Shown here piece by piece: positions 15,001 to 27,400 of a DNA stretch of 64,000 nt. Origin of the DNA: Closterium sp. NIES-65. Lineage: Eukaryota > Streptophyta > Zygnematophyceae > Desmidiales > Closteriaceae. Under the pieces are notes generated by a model, which did no database searches, was not told where the DNA came from, and saw only the letters and a program-made list of their open reading frames with translations. The stretch's first letter is position 1. Each line of letters begins with the position of its first letter. Position numbers and translations under genes: made by a program. Location: contig CANXME010000402.1 of NCBI GenBank assembly GCA_948144175.1, positions 1 to 64,000 on the forward strand, given 5' to 3'.

Positions 15001-18000
15001 TCTTCCAATTTTGCACACACTAGGCCCTTGTTCTTGCAATTTTGCACACGCTAGGCCCTTGTTCTTCCAATTTTGCACACGCTAGGCCCTTGTTCTTCCA
15101 ATTTTGCACACGCTAGGCCCTTGTTCTTCCAATTTTGCACACGCTAGGCCCTTGTTCTTCCAATTTTGCACACGCTAGGCCCTTGTTCTTCCAGTTTTGC
15201 ACACAATAGGCCCTTGTTCTTCCAATTTTGCACACGCTAGGCACTTGTTCTTCCAATTTTGCACACACTAGGCCTTTGTTCTTGCAATTTGGCACACGCT
15301 AGGCCTTTGTTCTTCCAATTTTGCACACACTAGGCCCTTGTTCTTGCAATTTTGCACACGCTAGGCCCTTGTTCTTCCAATTTTGCACACGCTAGGCCCT
15401 TGTTCTTCCAATTTTGCACACGCTAGGCCCTTGTTCTTCCAATTTTGCACACGCTAGGCCCTTGTTCTTCCAATTTTGCACACGCTAGGCCCTTGTTCTT
15501 CCAGTTTTGCACACGCTAGGCCCTTGTTCTTCCAATTTTGCACACGCTAGGCCCTTGTTCTTCCAATTTTGCACACGCTAGGCACTTGTTCTTCCAATTT
15601 TGCACACACTAGGCCTTTGTTCTTGCAATTTGGCACACGCTAGGCCCTTGTTCTTCCAATTTTGCACACGCTAGGCCCTTGTTCTTCCAATTTTGCACAC
15701 GCTAGGCACTTGTTCTTCCAATTTTGCACACATTAGGCCTTTGTTCTTGCAATTTGGCACACGCTAGGCCCTTGTTCTTCCAATTTTGCACACACTATGC
15801 CCTTGTTCTTGCAATTTTGCACACGCTAGGCCCTTGTTTTTCCAATTTTGCACACGCTAGTCCCTTGTTCTTCCAATTTTGCACACGCTAGGCCCTTGTT
15901 CTTCCAATTTTGCACACGCTAGGCCCTTGTTCTTCCAATTTTGCACACGCTAGGCCCTTGTTCTTCCAATTTTGCACACACTAGGCAGTTGTTCTTCCAA
16001 TTTTGCACACGCTAGGCCCTTGTTCTTCCAATTTTGCACACGCTAGGCACTTGTTCTTCCAATTTTGCACACACTAGGCCTTTGTTCTTGCAATTTGGCA
16101 CACGCTAGGCCCTTGTTCTTCCAATTTTGCACACACTAGGCCCTTGTTCTTGCAATTTTGCACCCGCTAGGCCCTTGTTCTTCCAATTTTGCACACGCTA
16201 GGCCCTTGTTCTTCCAATTTTGCACACGCTAGGCCCTTGTTGTTCCAATTTTGCACACACTAGGCCTTTGTTCTTGCAATTTGGCACACGATAGGACCTT
16301 GTTCTTCCAATTTTGCACACACTAGGCCCTTGTTCTTGCTATTTTGCACAAGCTAGGCCCTTGTTCTTTCAATTTTGCACACACTAGGCCCTTGTTCTTC
16401 CAATTTTGCACATACTAGGCCCTTGTTCTTGCAATTTTGCACACGCTAGGCACTTGTTCTTCCAATTTTGCACACAATAGGCTCTTGTTCTTGCAATTTG
16501 GCACACGCTAGGCCCTTGTTCTTCTAATTTTGCACATACTAGGCCCTTGTTCTTGCAATTTTGCACACGCTCGGCCCTTGTTCTTCCAATTTTGCACACG
16601 CTAGGCCCTTGTTCTTCCAATTTTGCACACGCTATGCCCTTGTTCTTCCAATTTTGCACACGCTAGGCACTTGTTCCTCCAATTTTGCACACACTAGGCC
16701 TTTGTTCTTGCAATTTGGCACACGCTAGGCCCTTGTTCTTGCAATTTTGCACGCGCTAGGCCCTTGTTCTTCCAATTTTGCACATGCTAGGACCTTGTTC
16801 TTGCTATTTTGCACACGCTAGGCCCTTGTTCCTCCAATTTTGCACACGCTAGGCCCTTGTTCTTCCAATTTTGCACACGGTAGGCCCTTGTTCTTCCAAT
16901 TTTGCACACGCTAGGTTCTTGTTTTGGCAATTTTGCACACGCTAGGCCATTGTTCTTGGAATTTTGCAATCGCAAGGCCCTTGTTCTAGCAATTTTGCAC
17001 ACGCAAGGCCCTCGTTCTTGAAATTTTGCACTCTCAAGGCCCTAGTTCTTGCTATTTTGCACACACTAGGCATTTGTTCTTGCAATTTTGAACACACTAG
17101 GCCCTTGTTCTTCCAATTTTTCACAAGCTAGGCCGTTGTTCTTGAAATTTTACACACGCTAGGCCCTTGTTCTTCCAATTTTGCACACGCTAGGCCCTTG
17201 TTCTTCCAATTTTGCACATACTAGGCCCTTGTTCTTGCAATTTTGCACACGCTAGGCCCTTGTTCTTCCAATTTTGCACACAATAGGCTCTTGTTCTTCC
17301 AATTTTGCACACGCTAGGCCCTTGTTCTTGCAATTTGGCACACGCTAGGCCCTTGTTCTTGCAATTTTGCACGCGCTAGGCCCTTGTTCTTGCTATTTTG
17401 CACACGCTAGGCCCTTGTTCTCCAATTTTGCACACGCTAGGCCCTTGTTCTTCCAATTTTGCACACAATAGGCTCTTGTTCTTCCAATATTGCACAAGCT
17501 AGGCCCTTGTTCTTGCAATTTTGCAATCGCAATGCCCTTGTTCTGGCAATTTTGCACACGCTAGGCCCTGGTTCTTGAAATTTTGCACTCTCAAGGCCCT
17601 TGTTCTTGCTATTTTGCACACGTTAGGCATTTGTTCTTGCAATTTTGCACACGCTAGGCCCTTGTTCTTCCAGTTTTGCACACGCTAGTCCCTTGTTCTT
17701 CCAATTTTGCACACGCTAGGCCCTTGTTCTTCCAATTTTGCACACGCTAGGCCCTTGTTCTTCCAATTTTGCACACGCTAGGCCCTTGTTCTTCCAATTT
17801 TGCACACACTAGGCAGTTGTTCTTCCAATTTTGCACACGCTAGGCCCTTGTTCTTCCAATTTTGCACACGCTAGGCACTTGTTCTTTCAATTTTGCACAC
17901 ACTAGGCCTTTGTTCTTGCAATTTGGCACACGCTAGGCCCTTGTTCTTCCAATTTTGCACACACTAGGCCCTTGTTCTTGCAATTTGGCACACGCTAGGC

Positions 18001-21000
18001 CCTTGTTCTTGCAATTTTGCATGCGCTAGGCCCTTGTTCTTCCAATTTTGCACACACTAGGCCCTTGTTCTTGCTATTTGGCACACGCTAGGCCCTTGTT
18101 CTTCCAATTTTGCACACGCTAGGACCTTGTTCTTGCTATTTTGCACACGCTAGGCCCTTGTTCTTCCAATTTTGCACACACTAGGCCCTTGTTCTTGAAA
18201 TTTTGCACACGCTAGGCCCTTGTTCTTCCAATTTTGCACACACTAGGCCCTTGTTCTTGCAATTTTGCACACGCTAGGCCCTTGTTCTTCCAATTTTGCA
18301 CACGCTAGGCTCTTGTTCTTCCAATTTTGCACACGCTAGGCCCTTGTTCTTCCAATTTTGCACACGCTAGGCCCTTGTTCTTCCAATTTTGCACACGCTA
18401 GGCCCTTGTTCTTCCAGTTTTTCACACGCTAGGCCCTTGTTCTTCCAATTTTGCACAAGCTAGGCACTTGTTCTTCCAATTTTGCACACACTAGGCCTTT
18501 GTTCTTGCAATTTGGCACACGCTAGGCCTTTGTTCTTCCAATTTTGCACACACTAGGCCCTTGTTCTTGCAATTTTGCACACGCTAGGCCCTTGTTCTTC
18601 CAATTTTGCACACGCTAGGCCCTTGTTCTTCCAATTTTGCACACGCTAGGCCCTTGTTCTTCCAATTTTGCACACGCTAGGCCCTTGTTCTTCCAATTTT
18701 GCACACGCTAGGCCCTTGTTCTTCCAGTTTTGCACACGCTAGGCCCTTGTTCTTCCAATTTTGCACACGCTAGGCCCTTGTTCTTCCAATTTTGCACACG
18801 CTAGGCACTTGTTCTTCCAATTTTGCACACACTAGGCCTTTGTTCTTGCATTTTGGCACACGCTAGGCCCTTGTTCTTCCAATTTTGCACACGCTAGGCC
18901 CTTGCTCTTCCAATTTTGCACACGCTAGGCACTTGTTCTTCCAATTTTGCACACACTAGGCCTTTGTTCTTGCAATTTGGCACACGCTAGGCCCTTATTC
19001 TTCCAATTTTGCACACACTATGCCCTTGTTCTTGCAATTTTGCACACGCTAGGCCCTTGTTCTTCCAATTTTGCACACGCTAGGCCCTTGTTCTTCCAAT
19101 TTTGCACACACTAGGCACTTGTTCTTCATATTTTGCACACACTAGGCCTTTGTTCTTGCAATTTGGCACACGCTAGGCCCTTGTTCTTCCAATTTTGCAC
19201 ACACTAGGTCCTTGTTCTTGCAATTTTGCACACGCTAGGCTCTTGTTCTTGCAATTTTGCACACGCTAGGCCCTTGTTCTTCCAATTTTGCACACGCTAG
19301 GCACTTGTTCTTCCAATTTTGCACACGCTAGGCACTTGTTCTTCCAATTTTGCACACAGTAGGCCTTTGTTCTTGCAATTTGGCACACGCTAGGCCTTTG
19401 TTTTTCCAATTTTGCACACACTAGGCCCTTGTTCTTGCAATTTTGCACACGCTAGGCCCTTGTTCTTCCAATTTTGCACACGCTAGGCCCTTGTTCTTCC
19501 AATTTTGCACACGCTAGGCCCTTGTTCTTCCAATTTTGCACACGCTAGGCCCTTGTTCTTCCAATTTTGCACACGCTAGGCCCTTGTTCTTCGAGTTTTG
19601 CACACGCTAGGCCCTTGTTCTTCCAATTTTGCACACGCTAGGCACTTGTTCTTCCAATTTTGCACACACTAGGCCTTTGTTCTTGCAATTTGGCACACGC
19701 TAGGCCTTTGTTCTTCCAATTTTGCACACACTAGGCCCTTGTTCTTGCAATTTTGCACACGCTAGGCCCTTGTTCTTCCAATTTTGCACACGCTAGGCCC
19801 TTGTTCTTCCAATTTAGCACACGCTAGGCCCTTGTTCTTCCAATTTTGCACACGCTAGGCCCTTGTTCTTCCAATTTTGCACACGCTAGGCCCTTGTTCT
19901 TCCAGTTTTGCACACGCTAGGCCCTTGTTCTTCCAATTTTGCACACGCTAGGCCCTTGTTCTTCCAATTTTGCACACGCTAGGCACTTGTTCTTCCAATT
20001 TTGCACACACTAGGCCTTTCTTCTTGCAATTTGGCACACGCTAGGCCCTTGTTCTTCCAATTTTGCACACGCTAGGCCCTTGTTCTTCCAATTTTGCACA
20101 CGCTAGGCACTTGTTCTTCCAATTTTGCACACACTAGGCCTTTGTTCTTGCAATTTGGCACACGCTAGGCCCTTGTTCTTCCAATTTTGCACACACTATG
20201 CCCTTGTTCTTGCAATTTTGCACACGCTAGGCCCTTGTTCTTCCAATTTTGCACACGCTAGTCCCTTGTTCTTCCAATTTTGCACACGCTAGGCCCTTGT
20301 TCTTCCAATTTTGCACACGCTAGGCCCTTGTTCTTCCAATTTTGCACACGCTAGGCCCTTGTTCTTCCAATTTTGCACACACTAGGCAGTTGTTCTTCCA
20401 ATTTTGCACACGCTAGGCCCTTGTTCTTCCAATTTTGCACACGCTAGGCACTTGTTCTTCCAATTTTGCACACACTAAGCCTTTGTTCTTGCAATTTGGC
20501 ACACGCTAGGCCCTTGTTCTTCCAATTTTGCACACACTAGGCCCTTGTTCTTGCAATTTGGCACACGCTAGGCCCTTGTTCTTGCAATTTTGCATGCGCT
20601 AGGCCCTTGTTCTTCCAATTTTGCAAACACTAGGCCCTTGTTCTTGCTATTTGGCACACGCTAGGCCCTTGTTCTTCCAATTTTGCACACGCTAGGACCT
20701 TGTTCTTGCTATTCTGCACACGCTAGGCCCTTGTTCTTCCAATTTTGCACACACTAGGCCCTTGTTCTTGAAATTTTGCACACGCTAGGCCCTTGTTCTT
20801 CCAATTTTGCACACGCTAGGCCCTTGTTCTTCCAATTTTGCACACACTAGGCACTTGTTCTTCATATTTTGCACACAGTAGGCCTTTATTCTTGCAATTT
20901 GGCACACGCTAGGCCCTTGTTCTTCCAATTTTGCACACACTAGGTCCTTGTTCTTGCAATTTTGCACACGCTAGGCCCTTGTTCTTGCAATTTTGCACAC

Positions 21001-24000
21001 GCTAGGCCCTTGTTCTTCCAATTTTGCACACGGTAGGCACTTGTTCTTCCAATTTTGCACACGCTAGGCACTTGTTCTTCCATATTTGCACACACTAGGC
21101 CTTTGTTCTTGCAATTTGGCACACGCTAGGCCTTTGTTTTTCAAATTTTGCACACACTAGGCCCTTGTTCTTGCAATTTTGCACACGCTAGGCCCTTGTT
21201 CTTCCAATTTTGCACACGCTAGGCCCTTGTTCTTCCAATTTTGCACACGCTAGGCCCTTGTTCTTCCAATTTTGCACACGCTAGGCCCTTGTTCTTCCAA
21301 TTTTGCACACGCTAGGCCCTTATTCTTCCAGTTTTGCACACGCTAGGCCCTTGTTCTTCCAATTTTGCACACGCTAGGCCCTTGTTCTTCCAATTTTGCA
21401 CACGCTAGGCACTTGTTCTTCCAATTTTGCACACACTAGGCCTTTGTTCTTGCAATTTGGCACACGCTAGGCCCTTGTTCTTCCAATTTTGCACACGCTA
21501 GGCCCTTGTTCTTCCAATTTTGCACACGCTAGGCACTTGTTCTTCCAATTTTGCACACACTAGGCCTTTGTTCTTGCAATTTGGCACACGCTAGGCCCTT
21601 GTTCTTCCAATTTTGCACACACTATGCCCTTGTTCTTGCAATTTTGCACACGCTAGGCCCTTGTTCTTCCAATTTTGCACACGCTAGTCCCTTGTTCTTC
21701 CAATTTTGCACACGCTAGGCCCTTGTTCTTCCAATTTTGCACACGCTAGGCCCTTGTTCTTCCAATTTTGCGCACGCTAGGCCCTTGTTCTTCCAATTTT
21801 GCACACACTAGGCAGTTGTTCTTCCAATTTTGCACACGCTAGGCCCTTGTTCTTCCAATTCTGCACACGCTAGGCACTTGTTCTTCCAATTTTGCACACA
21901 CTAGGCCTTTGTTCTTGCAATTTGGCACACGCTAGGCCCTTGTTCTTCCAATTTTGCACACACTAGGCCCTTGTTCTTGCAATTTTGCACACGCTAGGCC
22001 CTTGTTCTTCCAATTTTGCACACGCTAGGCCCTTGTTCTTCCAATTTTGCACACGCTAGGCCCTTGTTCTTCCAATTTTGCACACACTAGGCCTTTGTTC
22101 TTGCAATTTGGCACACGATAGGACCTTGTTCTTCCAATTTTGCACACACTAGGCCCTTGTTCTTGCTATTTTGCACAAGCTAGGCCCTTGTTCTTCCAAT
22201 TTTGCACACGCTAGGCCCTTGTCCTTCCAATTTTGCACATACTAGGCCCTTGTTCTTGCAATTTTGCACACGCTAGGCACTTTTTCTTCCAATTTTGCAC
22301 ACAATAGGCTCTTGTTCTTGCAATTTGGCACATGCTAGGCCCTTGTTCTTCTAATTTTGCACATACTAGGCCCTTGTTCTTGCAATTTTGCACACGCTTG
22401 GCCCTTGTTCTTCCAATTTTGCACATGCTAGGCCCTTGTTCTTCCAATTTTGCACACGCTATGCCCTTGTTCTTCCAATTTTGCACACGCTAGGCACTTG
22501 TTCTTCCAATTTTTCACACACTAGGCCTTTGTTCTTGCAATTTGGCACACGCTAGGCCCTTGTTCTTGCAATTTTGCACGCGCTAGGCCCTTGTTCTTCC
22601 AATTTTGCACATGCTAGGACATTGTTCTTGCTATTTTGCACACGCTAGGCCCTTGTTCCTCCAATTTTGCACACGCTAGGCCCTTGTTCTTCCAATTTTG
22701 CACACGGTAGGCCCTTGTTCTTCCAATTTTGCACACGCTAGGTCCTTGTTCTGGCAATTTTGCACACGCTAGGCCATTGTTCTTGGAACTTTGCAATCGC
22801 AAGGCCCTTGTTCTAGCAATTTTGCACACGCAAGGCCCTTGTTCTTGAAATTTTGCACTCTCAAGGCCCTAGTTCTTGCTATTTTACACACACTAGGCAT
22901 TTGTTCTTGCAATTTTGAACACACTAGGCCCTTGTTCTTCCAATTTTTCACAAGCTAGGCCCTTGTTCTTGAAATTTTACACACGCTAGGCCCTTATTCT
23001 TCCAATTTTGCACACGCTAGGCCCTTGTTCTTCCAATTTTGCACATACTAGGCCCTTGTTCTTGCAATTTTGCACACGCTAGGCCCTTGTTCTTCCAATT
23101 TTGCACACAATAGGCTCTTGTTCTTCCAATTTTGCACACGCTAGGCCCTTGTTCTTGCAATTTGGCACACGCTAGGCCCTTGTTCTTGCAATTTTGCACG
23201 CGCTAGGCCCTTTTTCTTCCAATTTTGCACATGCTAGGCCCTTGTTCTTGCTATTTTGCACACGCTAGGACCTTGTTCTCCAATTTTGCACACGCTAGGC
23301 CCTTGTTCTTCCAATTTTGCACACAATAGGCTCTTGTTCTTCCAATTTTGCACACGCTAGGTCCTTTTTCTTGCTATTTTGCACACACTAGGCCCTTGTT
23401 CTTCCAATTTTGCACACGCTAGGCTCTTGTTCTTGAAATTTTGCACAGGCTAGGCCCTTGTTCTTGCTATTTTGCACATGCTAGGCCCTTCTTCTTGCAA
23501 TTTTGCACACGCTATGCCCTTGTTCTTGCTATTTTGCACACGGTAGGCCCTTCTCCTTGAACGTTTGCACACGCTAGGCCCTTGTTCTTGAATTTTTGCA
23601 CACGCTAGGACCTTGTTCTTGCAATTTTGCATACGCTAGGCCCTTGTTCTTGAAATTTTGCACACGCTAGGCCCCTGTTCTTGCTATTTTGCACACGCTA
23701 GGCACTTGTTCTTCCAATTTTGCACACGCTAGGCCCTTGTTCTTGAAATTTTGCACACGCTAGGCCCTTGTTCTTGAAAATTTGCACATGCTAGGCCCTT
23801 GTTCTTGCAATTTTGCACACGCTAGACCCTTCTTCTTGCAATTGTGCACACTCTAGGCCCTTGTTCTTGAAATTTTGCACACGCTAGGTCATTGTTCTTG
23901 CTATTTTGCACATGTAGGCCCTTGTTCTTGCAATTTTGCACACGCTAGGCCCTTGTTGTTGCTATTTTGCACACGCTAGGCCCTTGTTCTTCGAATTCTG

Positions 24001-25192
24001 CACACGCTAGGCCCTTGTTCTTCCAATTTTGCACATACTAGGCCCTTGTTCTTGCTATTTTGCACACGCTAGGCCCTTGTTCTACCAATTTTGCACACGC
24101 TAGGCTCTCGTACTTCCAATTTTGCACACGCTAGGCCCTTGTTCTTGAAATTTTGTACACGCTAGGCCCTTGTTCTTGCTATTTTGCACACGCTATGTCC
24201 TTGTTATTCCAATTTTGCACACGCTAGGCCCTTGTTCTTGCTTTTTTGCACACGCTATGTCCTTGTTATTCCAGTTTTGAACATGCTAGGCCCTTTTTCT
24301 TCCAATTTTGCACACGCTAGGTCCTTGCTCTTCAAATTTTGCACACGCTAGGCCCTTGTTCTTGCTATTTTGCACACGCTATGTCCTTGTTATTCCAATT
24401 TTGCACACGCTAGGCCCTTGTTCTTGTTTTTTTGCACACGCTAGGCCCTTGTTCTCTTTCAAATTTGCACACGCTAGGCCCTTGTTCTTCCAATTTTGCA
24501 CACGCTAGGCCCTTGTTCTTGCTATTTTGCACACGCTAGGCCCTTGTTCTTCCAATTTTGCACACGCTAGGCCCTTGTTCTTGCTATTTTCCACACGCTA
24601 GGCCCTTGTTCTTCCAAATTTGCACACGCTAGGCCCTTGTTCTTCCAACTTTCCACACAGTAGGCCCTTGTTCTTCCAATTTTGCATACGCTAGGCCCTT
24701 GTTCTTCCAATTTTGCACACGGTAGGCCCTTGTTCTTCCAATTTTGCACACGCTAGGTCCTTGTTCTGGCAATTTTGCACACGCAAGGCCCTGGTTCTTG
24801 AAATTTTGCACTCTCAAGGCCCTAGTTCTTGCTATTTTGCACACGCTAGGCATTTGTTCTTGCAATTTTGAACACGCTAGGCCCTTGTTCTTCCAATTTT
24901 GCACAAGCTAGGCCCTTGTTCTTGAAATTTTGCACACGCTAGGCCTTTGTTCTTGCTATTTTGCACACGCTAGGCCCTTGTTCTTCCAATTTTGCACACG
25001 CTAGGCCCTTGTTCTTGCTATTTTGCACACGCTAGGCCGTTGTTCTTCCAATTTTGCACACGCTAGGCCCTTGTTCTTCCAATTTTGCACACAATAGGCT
25101 CTTGTTCTTCCAATTCTGCACACGCTAGGCCCTTGTTCTTGCAATTTGGCACACGCTAGGCCCTTGTTCTTGCAATATTGCACGCGCTAGGC
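1..25192 (+). repeat. 31-bp satellite array with higher-order repeats
   Basis: About 810 head-to-tail copies of a 31-bp unit whose core reads CACACGCTAGGCCCTTGTTC, followed by TTCCAATTTTG. Units fall into recurring variants: GGCACTTG, CACACTAGGCCTTTG followed by TTGC, AATTTGGCACACG, GCATGCGC and TTGAAATTTTG types. These occur in a fixed order, for example GGCACTTG, then ACTAGGCCTTTG, then AATTTGGC, which is higher-order structure. Near-identical blocks recur at spacings of 1861 bp (5271 and 7132), 1893 bp (7132 and 9025), 1520 bp (9935 and 11455; 10617 and 12137) and 5827 bp (16384 and 22211; 17190 and 23017), all close to multiples of 31. Units near 16.9-17.7 kb and after 22.7 kb are more diverged. 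Because 31 is not divisible by 3, open frames of 60-90 codons appear by chance on both strands; I see no gene. Confidence 0.98.
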
Positions 25193-25871
25193 ATGTGTCC
25201 GGGGGCAGGCATGTGTCCGGACACAAGCATGCGACCGGGCGCAAGCATGCGTCCGGACACAAGCATGTGACCGGGTGCAAGCATGCGACCGGACACGAGC
25301 ATGCGTCCGGAAACAAGCATGCGACCGGGCGCAAGCATGCGTCCGGACACAAGCATGCATCCAGACACAAGCATGCGTCCGGACAGAAGCATGCGTCCGG
25401 GCGCGAGCATGCGTCCGGGCGTAAGCATGCGTCAGGACACAAGCATGCGTCCGGACACAAGCATGCGTCAGGACACAAGCATGCGTCCGGACACAAGCAT
25501 GCGACCACGCGCAAGCATGCGTCCGGACAAAAGCATCCGACCGCCCGCAAGCATGCGTCCAGACACAAGCATTCGTTCGGACACACGCATGCGTCCAGAC
25601 ACAAGCATGCGACCGGGCGCAAGCATGCGTCCGGACACAAGCATGCGTCCGGACACAAGCATGCGTCCGGACACAAGTATGTGTCCGGACCCAAGCATGC
25701 GAGCGATGCCTCCGGACACAAGCATGTGTCCGGACACACGCATGCGTCCAGACACAAGCATGCGACCGGGCGCAAGCATGCGTCTGGACACAAGCATGCA
25801 TCCGGACACAAGCATGCGCCCAAAAAAAAGCATGCGTCTGAACACAAGCATGCGTCCGGGCGCAAGCATGA
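25193..25871 (+). repeat. 18-bp minisatellite, left part
   Basis: About 38 copies of an 18-bp unit AAGCATGCGTCCGGACAC with variants in which GTCCGGACAC becomes GACCGGGCGC. Each unit carries two 6-bp palindromes, GCATGC and TCCGGA. It abuts the last 31-bp satellite unit with no spacer and is interrupted at 25872 by a TRIM element. Long open frames on both strands (up to about 265 codons) come from the 18-bp period being divisible by 3 and are not taken as genes. Confidence 0.95.
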
Positions 25872-25981
25872 TGTCAGTATATCTGCACTGTGGATGCCCG
25901 ATTGATCCTGGAGAGGGTTACACGCGCGTTCGTCTGGGGGGTAATGGGCGCACTGACCCGCTACTGAAACAAGCCCTTTTA

Positions 25982-26050
25982 TCCCAATGGTCTAGTGGTT
26001 GGGATTCTGACATGGTATCAGAGCGGTCACGGGTTAGATTCCCGGTGTAT
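25982..26050 (+). other. tRNA-Glu-like sequence across LTR/PBS junction
   Basis: TCCCAATGGTCTAGTGG resembles the 5' end and A box of eukaryotic tRNA-Glu (A box 25988-25998), and GGTTAGATTCC (26032-26042) is a near-consensus B box. The two boxes are 44 bp apart, the usual tRNA spacing. Between them TCTGA and TCAGA could pair as a five-base-pair stem around a 7-base loop, in the place of an anticodon arm. The T-arm (CGGGTTAGATTCCCG) pairs well. No acceptor stem closes the structure, so this is a tRNA-like relic or a Pol III promoter rather than a functional tRNA. Confidence 0.55.
26013..26024 (+). other. Primer-binding site for initiator tRNA-Met
   Basis: TGGTATCAGAGC lies directly after the left LTR of the TRIM. 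It is the exact complement of the 3' end (GCTCTGAT-A-CCA) of the initiator tRNA-Met encoded at 59830-59901 in this window. Confidence 0.88.
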
Positions 26051-26246
26051 GCACATGTAGGCCGGTGCCGCTGTGCTTAGTCCTGGGCCTCCCAGTGTTG
26101 GGGGGTGTCAATAGATATGCACTGTGGATGCCCGATTGATCCTGGAGAGGGTTACAGGCGCGTTCGCCTGGGGGGTTATGGGCGCACTGACCCGCTACTG
26201 AAACAAGCCCTTTTATCCCAATGGTCTAGTGGTTGGGATTCTGACA

Positions 26247-26745
26247 CATGAGTCCGGACACAAGCATGCGTTCGGACACAAGCATGCGTCCGGACAAAAG
26301 CATGCGACCGAGCACAAGCATGCGTCCGGGCACAAGCATGCGACGGGCGCAAGCATGCGTGCGGACACAAACATGCGTGCGGACACAAGCATGTGACCGG
26401 GAGCAAGCATGCGTCCGGACACAAGCATGCGTCCGGACCCAAGCATGCGACCGATGCCTCCGAACACAAGCATGCGACTGGGCGCAAGCATGGGTCCGGA
26501 CACAAGCATGCGACTGGGCGCAAGCATGCATCCGAACACAAGCATGCGTCTGGACACAAGCATGCGACCGGACACAAGCATGCGACCGATGCGTCCGGAC
26601 AAAAGCGTGCGTCCGGACACAAGCATGCGACCGGGCCCAAGCATGCGTCCGGACACAAGCATGCGACCGGGCGCAAGCATGTGTCCGGACACAAGCATGC
26701 GACCGGGCGCAAGCATGCGTCCAGGCGCAAGCATGCGTCCGGACC
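26247..26745 (+). repeat. 18-bp minisatellite, right part
   Basis: Continuation of the AAGCATGCGTCCGGACAC array after the TRIM insertion, about 27 copies, with more GACCGGGCGC and GACTGGGCGC variants. It ends where a proline/glycine-codon-rich stretch belonging to a copia gag remnant begins. Confidence 0.93.
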
Positions 26746-26749
26746 CCTC

Positions 26750-27400
26750 AACCACCCCCTCCCCTGCCGCTGCCGTGTCCACCGCCGCCCCCACAACCAC
26801 CCCCGCCCCTGCCACCTCCCCCGCCGCTGCCGCCACCACCCCCACCGCTGCCACTAGCCCCTCCAGCCCCACCACCACCCCCGCCACCGCCTCCCCCGCC
26901 GTCACCTCCGCCTCCCTTGCCCCCTTTGCCCTTGCCGCTGCGGCGCCAGCTCGGAGCAGACGCAGTCCTGACCTTCTCAGCACCAAGGAGGTCGACAGCA
27001 CAAGCAGAGGCTACAGAGGGAAGAAGGGCGGAAGGGGAACACCCCTCGATGAAAGGGGTGCGGGGGTCGCCACGAGAGGCACCTACAGCGACTATGCTAG
27101 CCTCAGCTGCAAGTAGTTCCTTCTCGAGGAGGGCAATGGTGAGCTCAGTGGGGCAGCGAGCTAGGAAGTGGTCCCTGACTGCACGCAGAGAGTCAGGGAG
27201 GCGGGTGACTAGGTGGTAGAGAGTGAGCCAGAGCGGGGGGTGGGTTCGTGGCAAGAAACTCATCAGGCATAGCGGCACGGAAGCGGGCCTCACTAGTACG
27301 GAGGTGCGTGATGAGGTCAGCGACTGTGTGGAAGGAGGCGAGGTCGGGGAACATGTAGGGGAGTGAGAGACGGCCTAGCGCGGCGAAGATAGGCGTGCGG
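26750..27400 (-). mobile_element. Ty1/copia gag remnant
   Basis: On the minus strand, translated segments contain LPYMFPDLASFHTVADLITH and LPDSLRAVRDHFLA, then LLEKELLAAEASIVAVG, followed by a glycine-rich tail. These match in order the copia gag-like (UBN2-type) sequence in the second element at 30.5-31.1 kb. It is a fragment only, broken and without LTRs of its own, and it abuts a plus-strand copia RT remnant head to head near 27400. Confidence 0.8.

Larger units (their letters stand above)
25872..26246 (+). mobile_element. TRIM (miniature LTR retrotransposon), looks whole
   Basis: Two direct repeats of 141 bp (25872-26012 and 26106-26246) begin TGTCA and end TGACA, as LTRs do, and differ at about six positions (roughly 96 percent identical), so the insertion is moderately old. 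The 93-bp interior starts immediately with TGGTATCAGAGC, the plant initiator-tRNA-Met primer-binding site, and ends in a short G-run (GTTGGGGG) just before the second LTR. The 5 bp CATGA is present on both flanks (25867-25871 and 26247-26251), a typical target-site duplication inside the 18-bp minisatellite. There is no coding capacity, as expected for a terminal-repeat retrotransposon in miniature that depends on a copia-type partner. Confidence 0.9.

Noticed and set aside
1-25184. Many open frames of 60-91 codons on both strands in the 31-bp satellite
   Set aside because: They follow the satellite period (93 bp = 31 codons), are present on both strands, and encode only repeat-derived peptides.
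1-25192. CRISPR array
   Set aside because: The repeat units are directly contiguous with no unique spacers, and the window is eukaryotic.
25982-26050. Functional tRNA-Glu gene
   Set aside because: A and B boxes are good but the acceptor stem does not pair and the loop lacks a proper anticodon with U33; treated as tRNA-like.
25125-26796. Open frames of 200-320 codons on both strands over the 18-bp minisatellite
   Set aside because: 18 is divisible by 3, so all frames stay open; composition is pure repeat and frames overlap on both strands.
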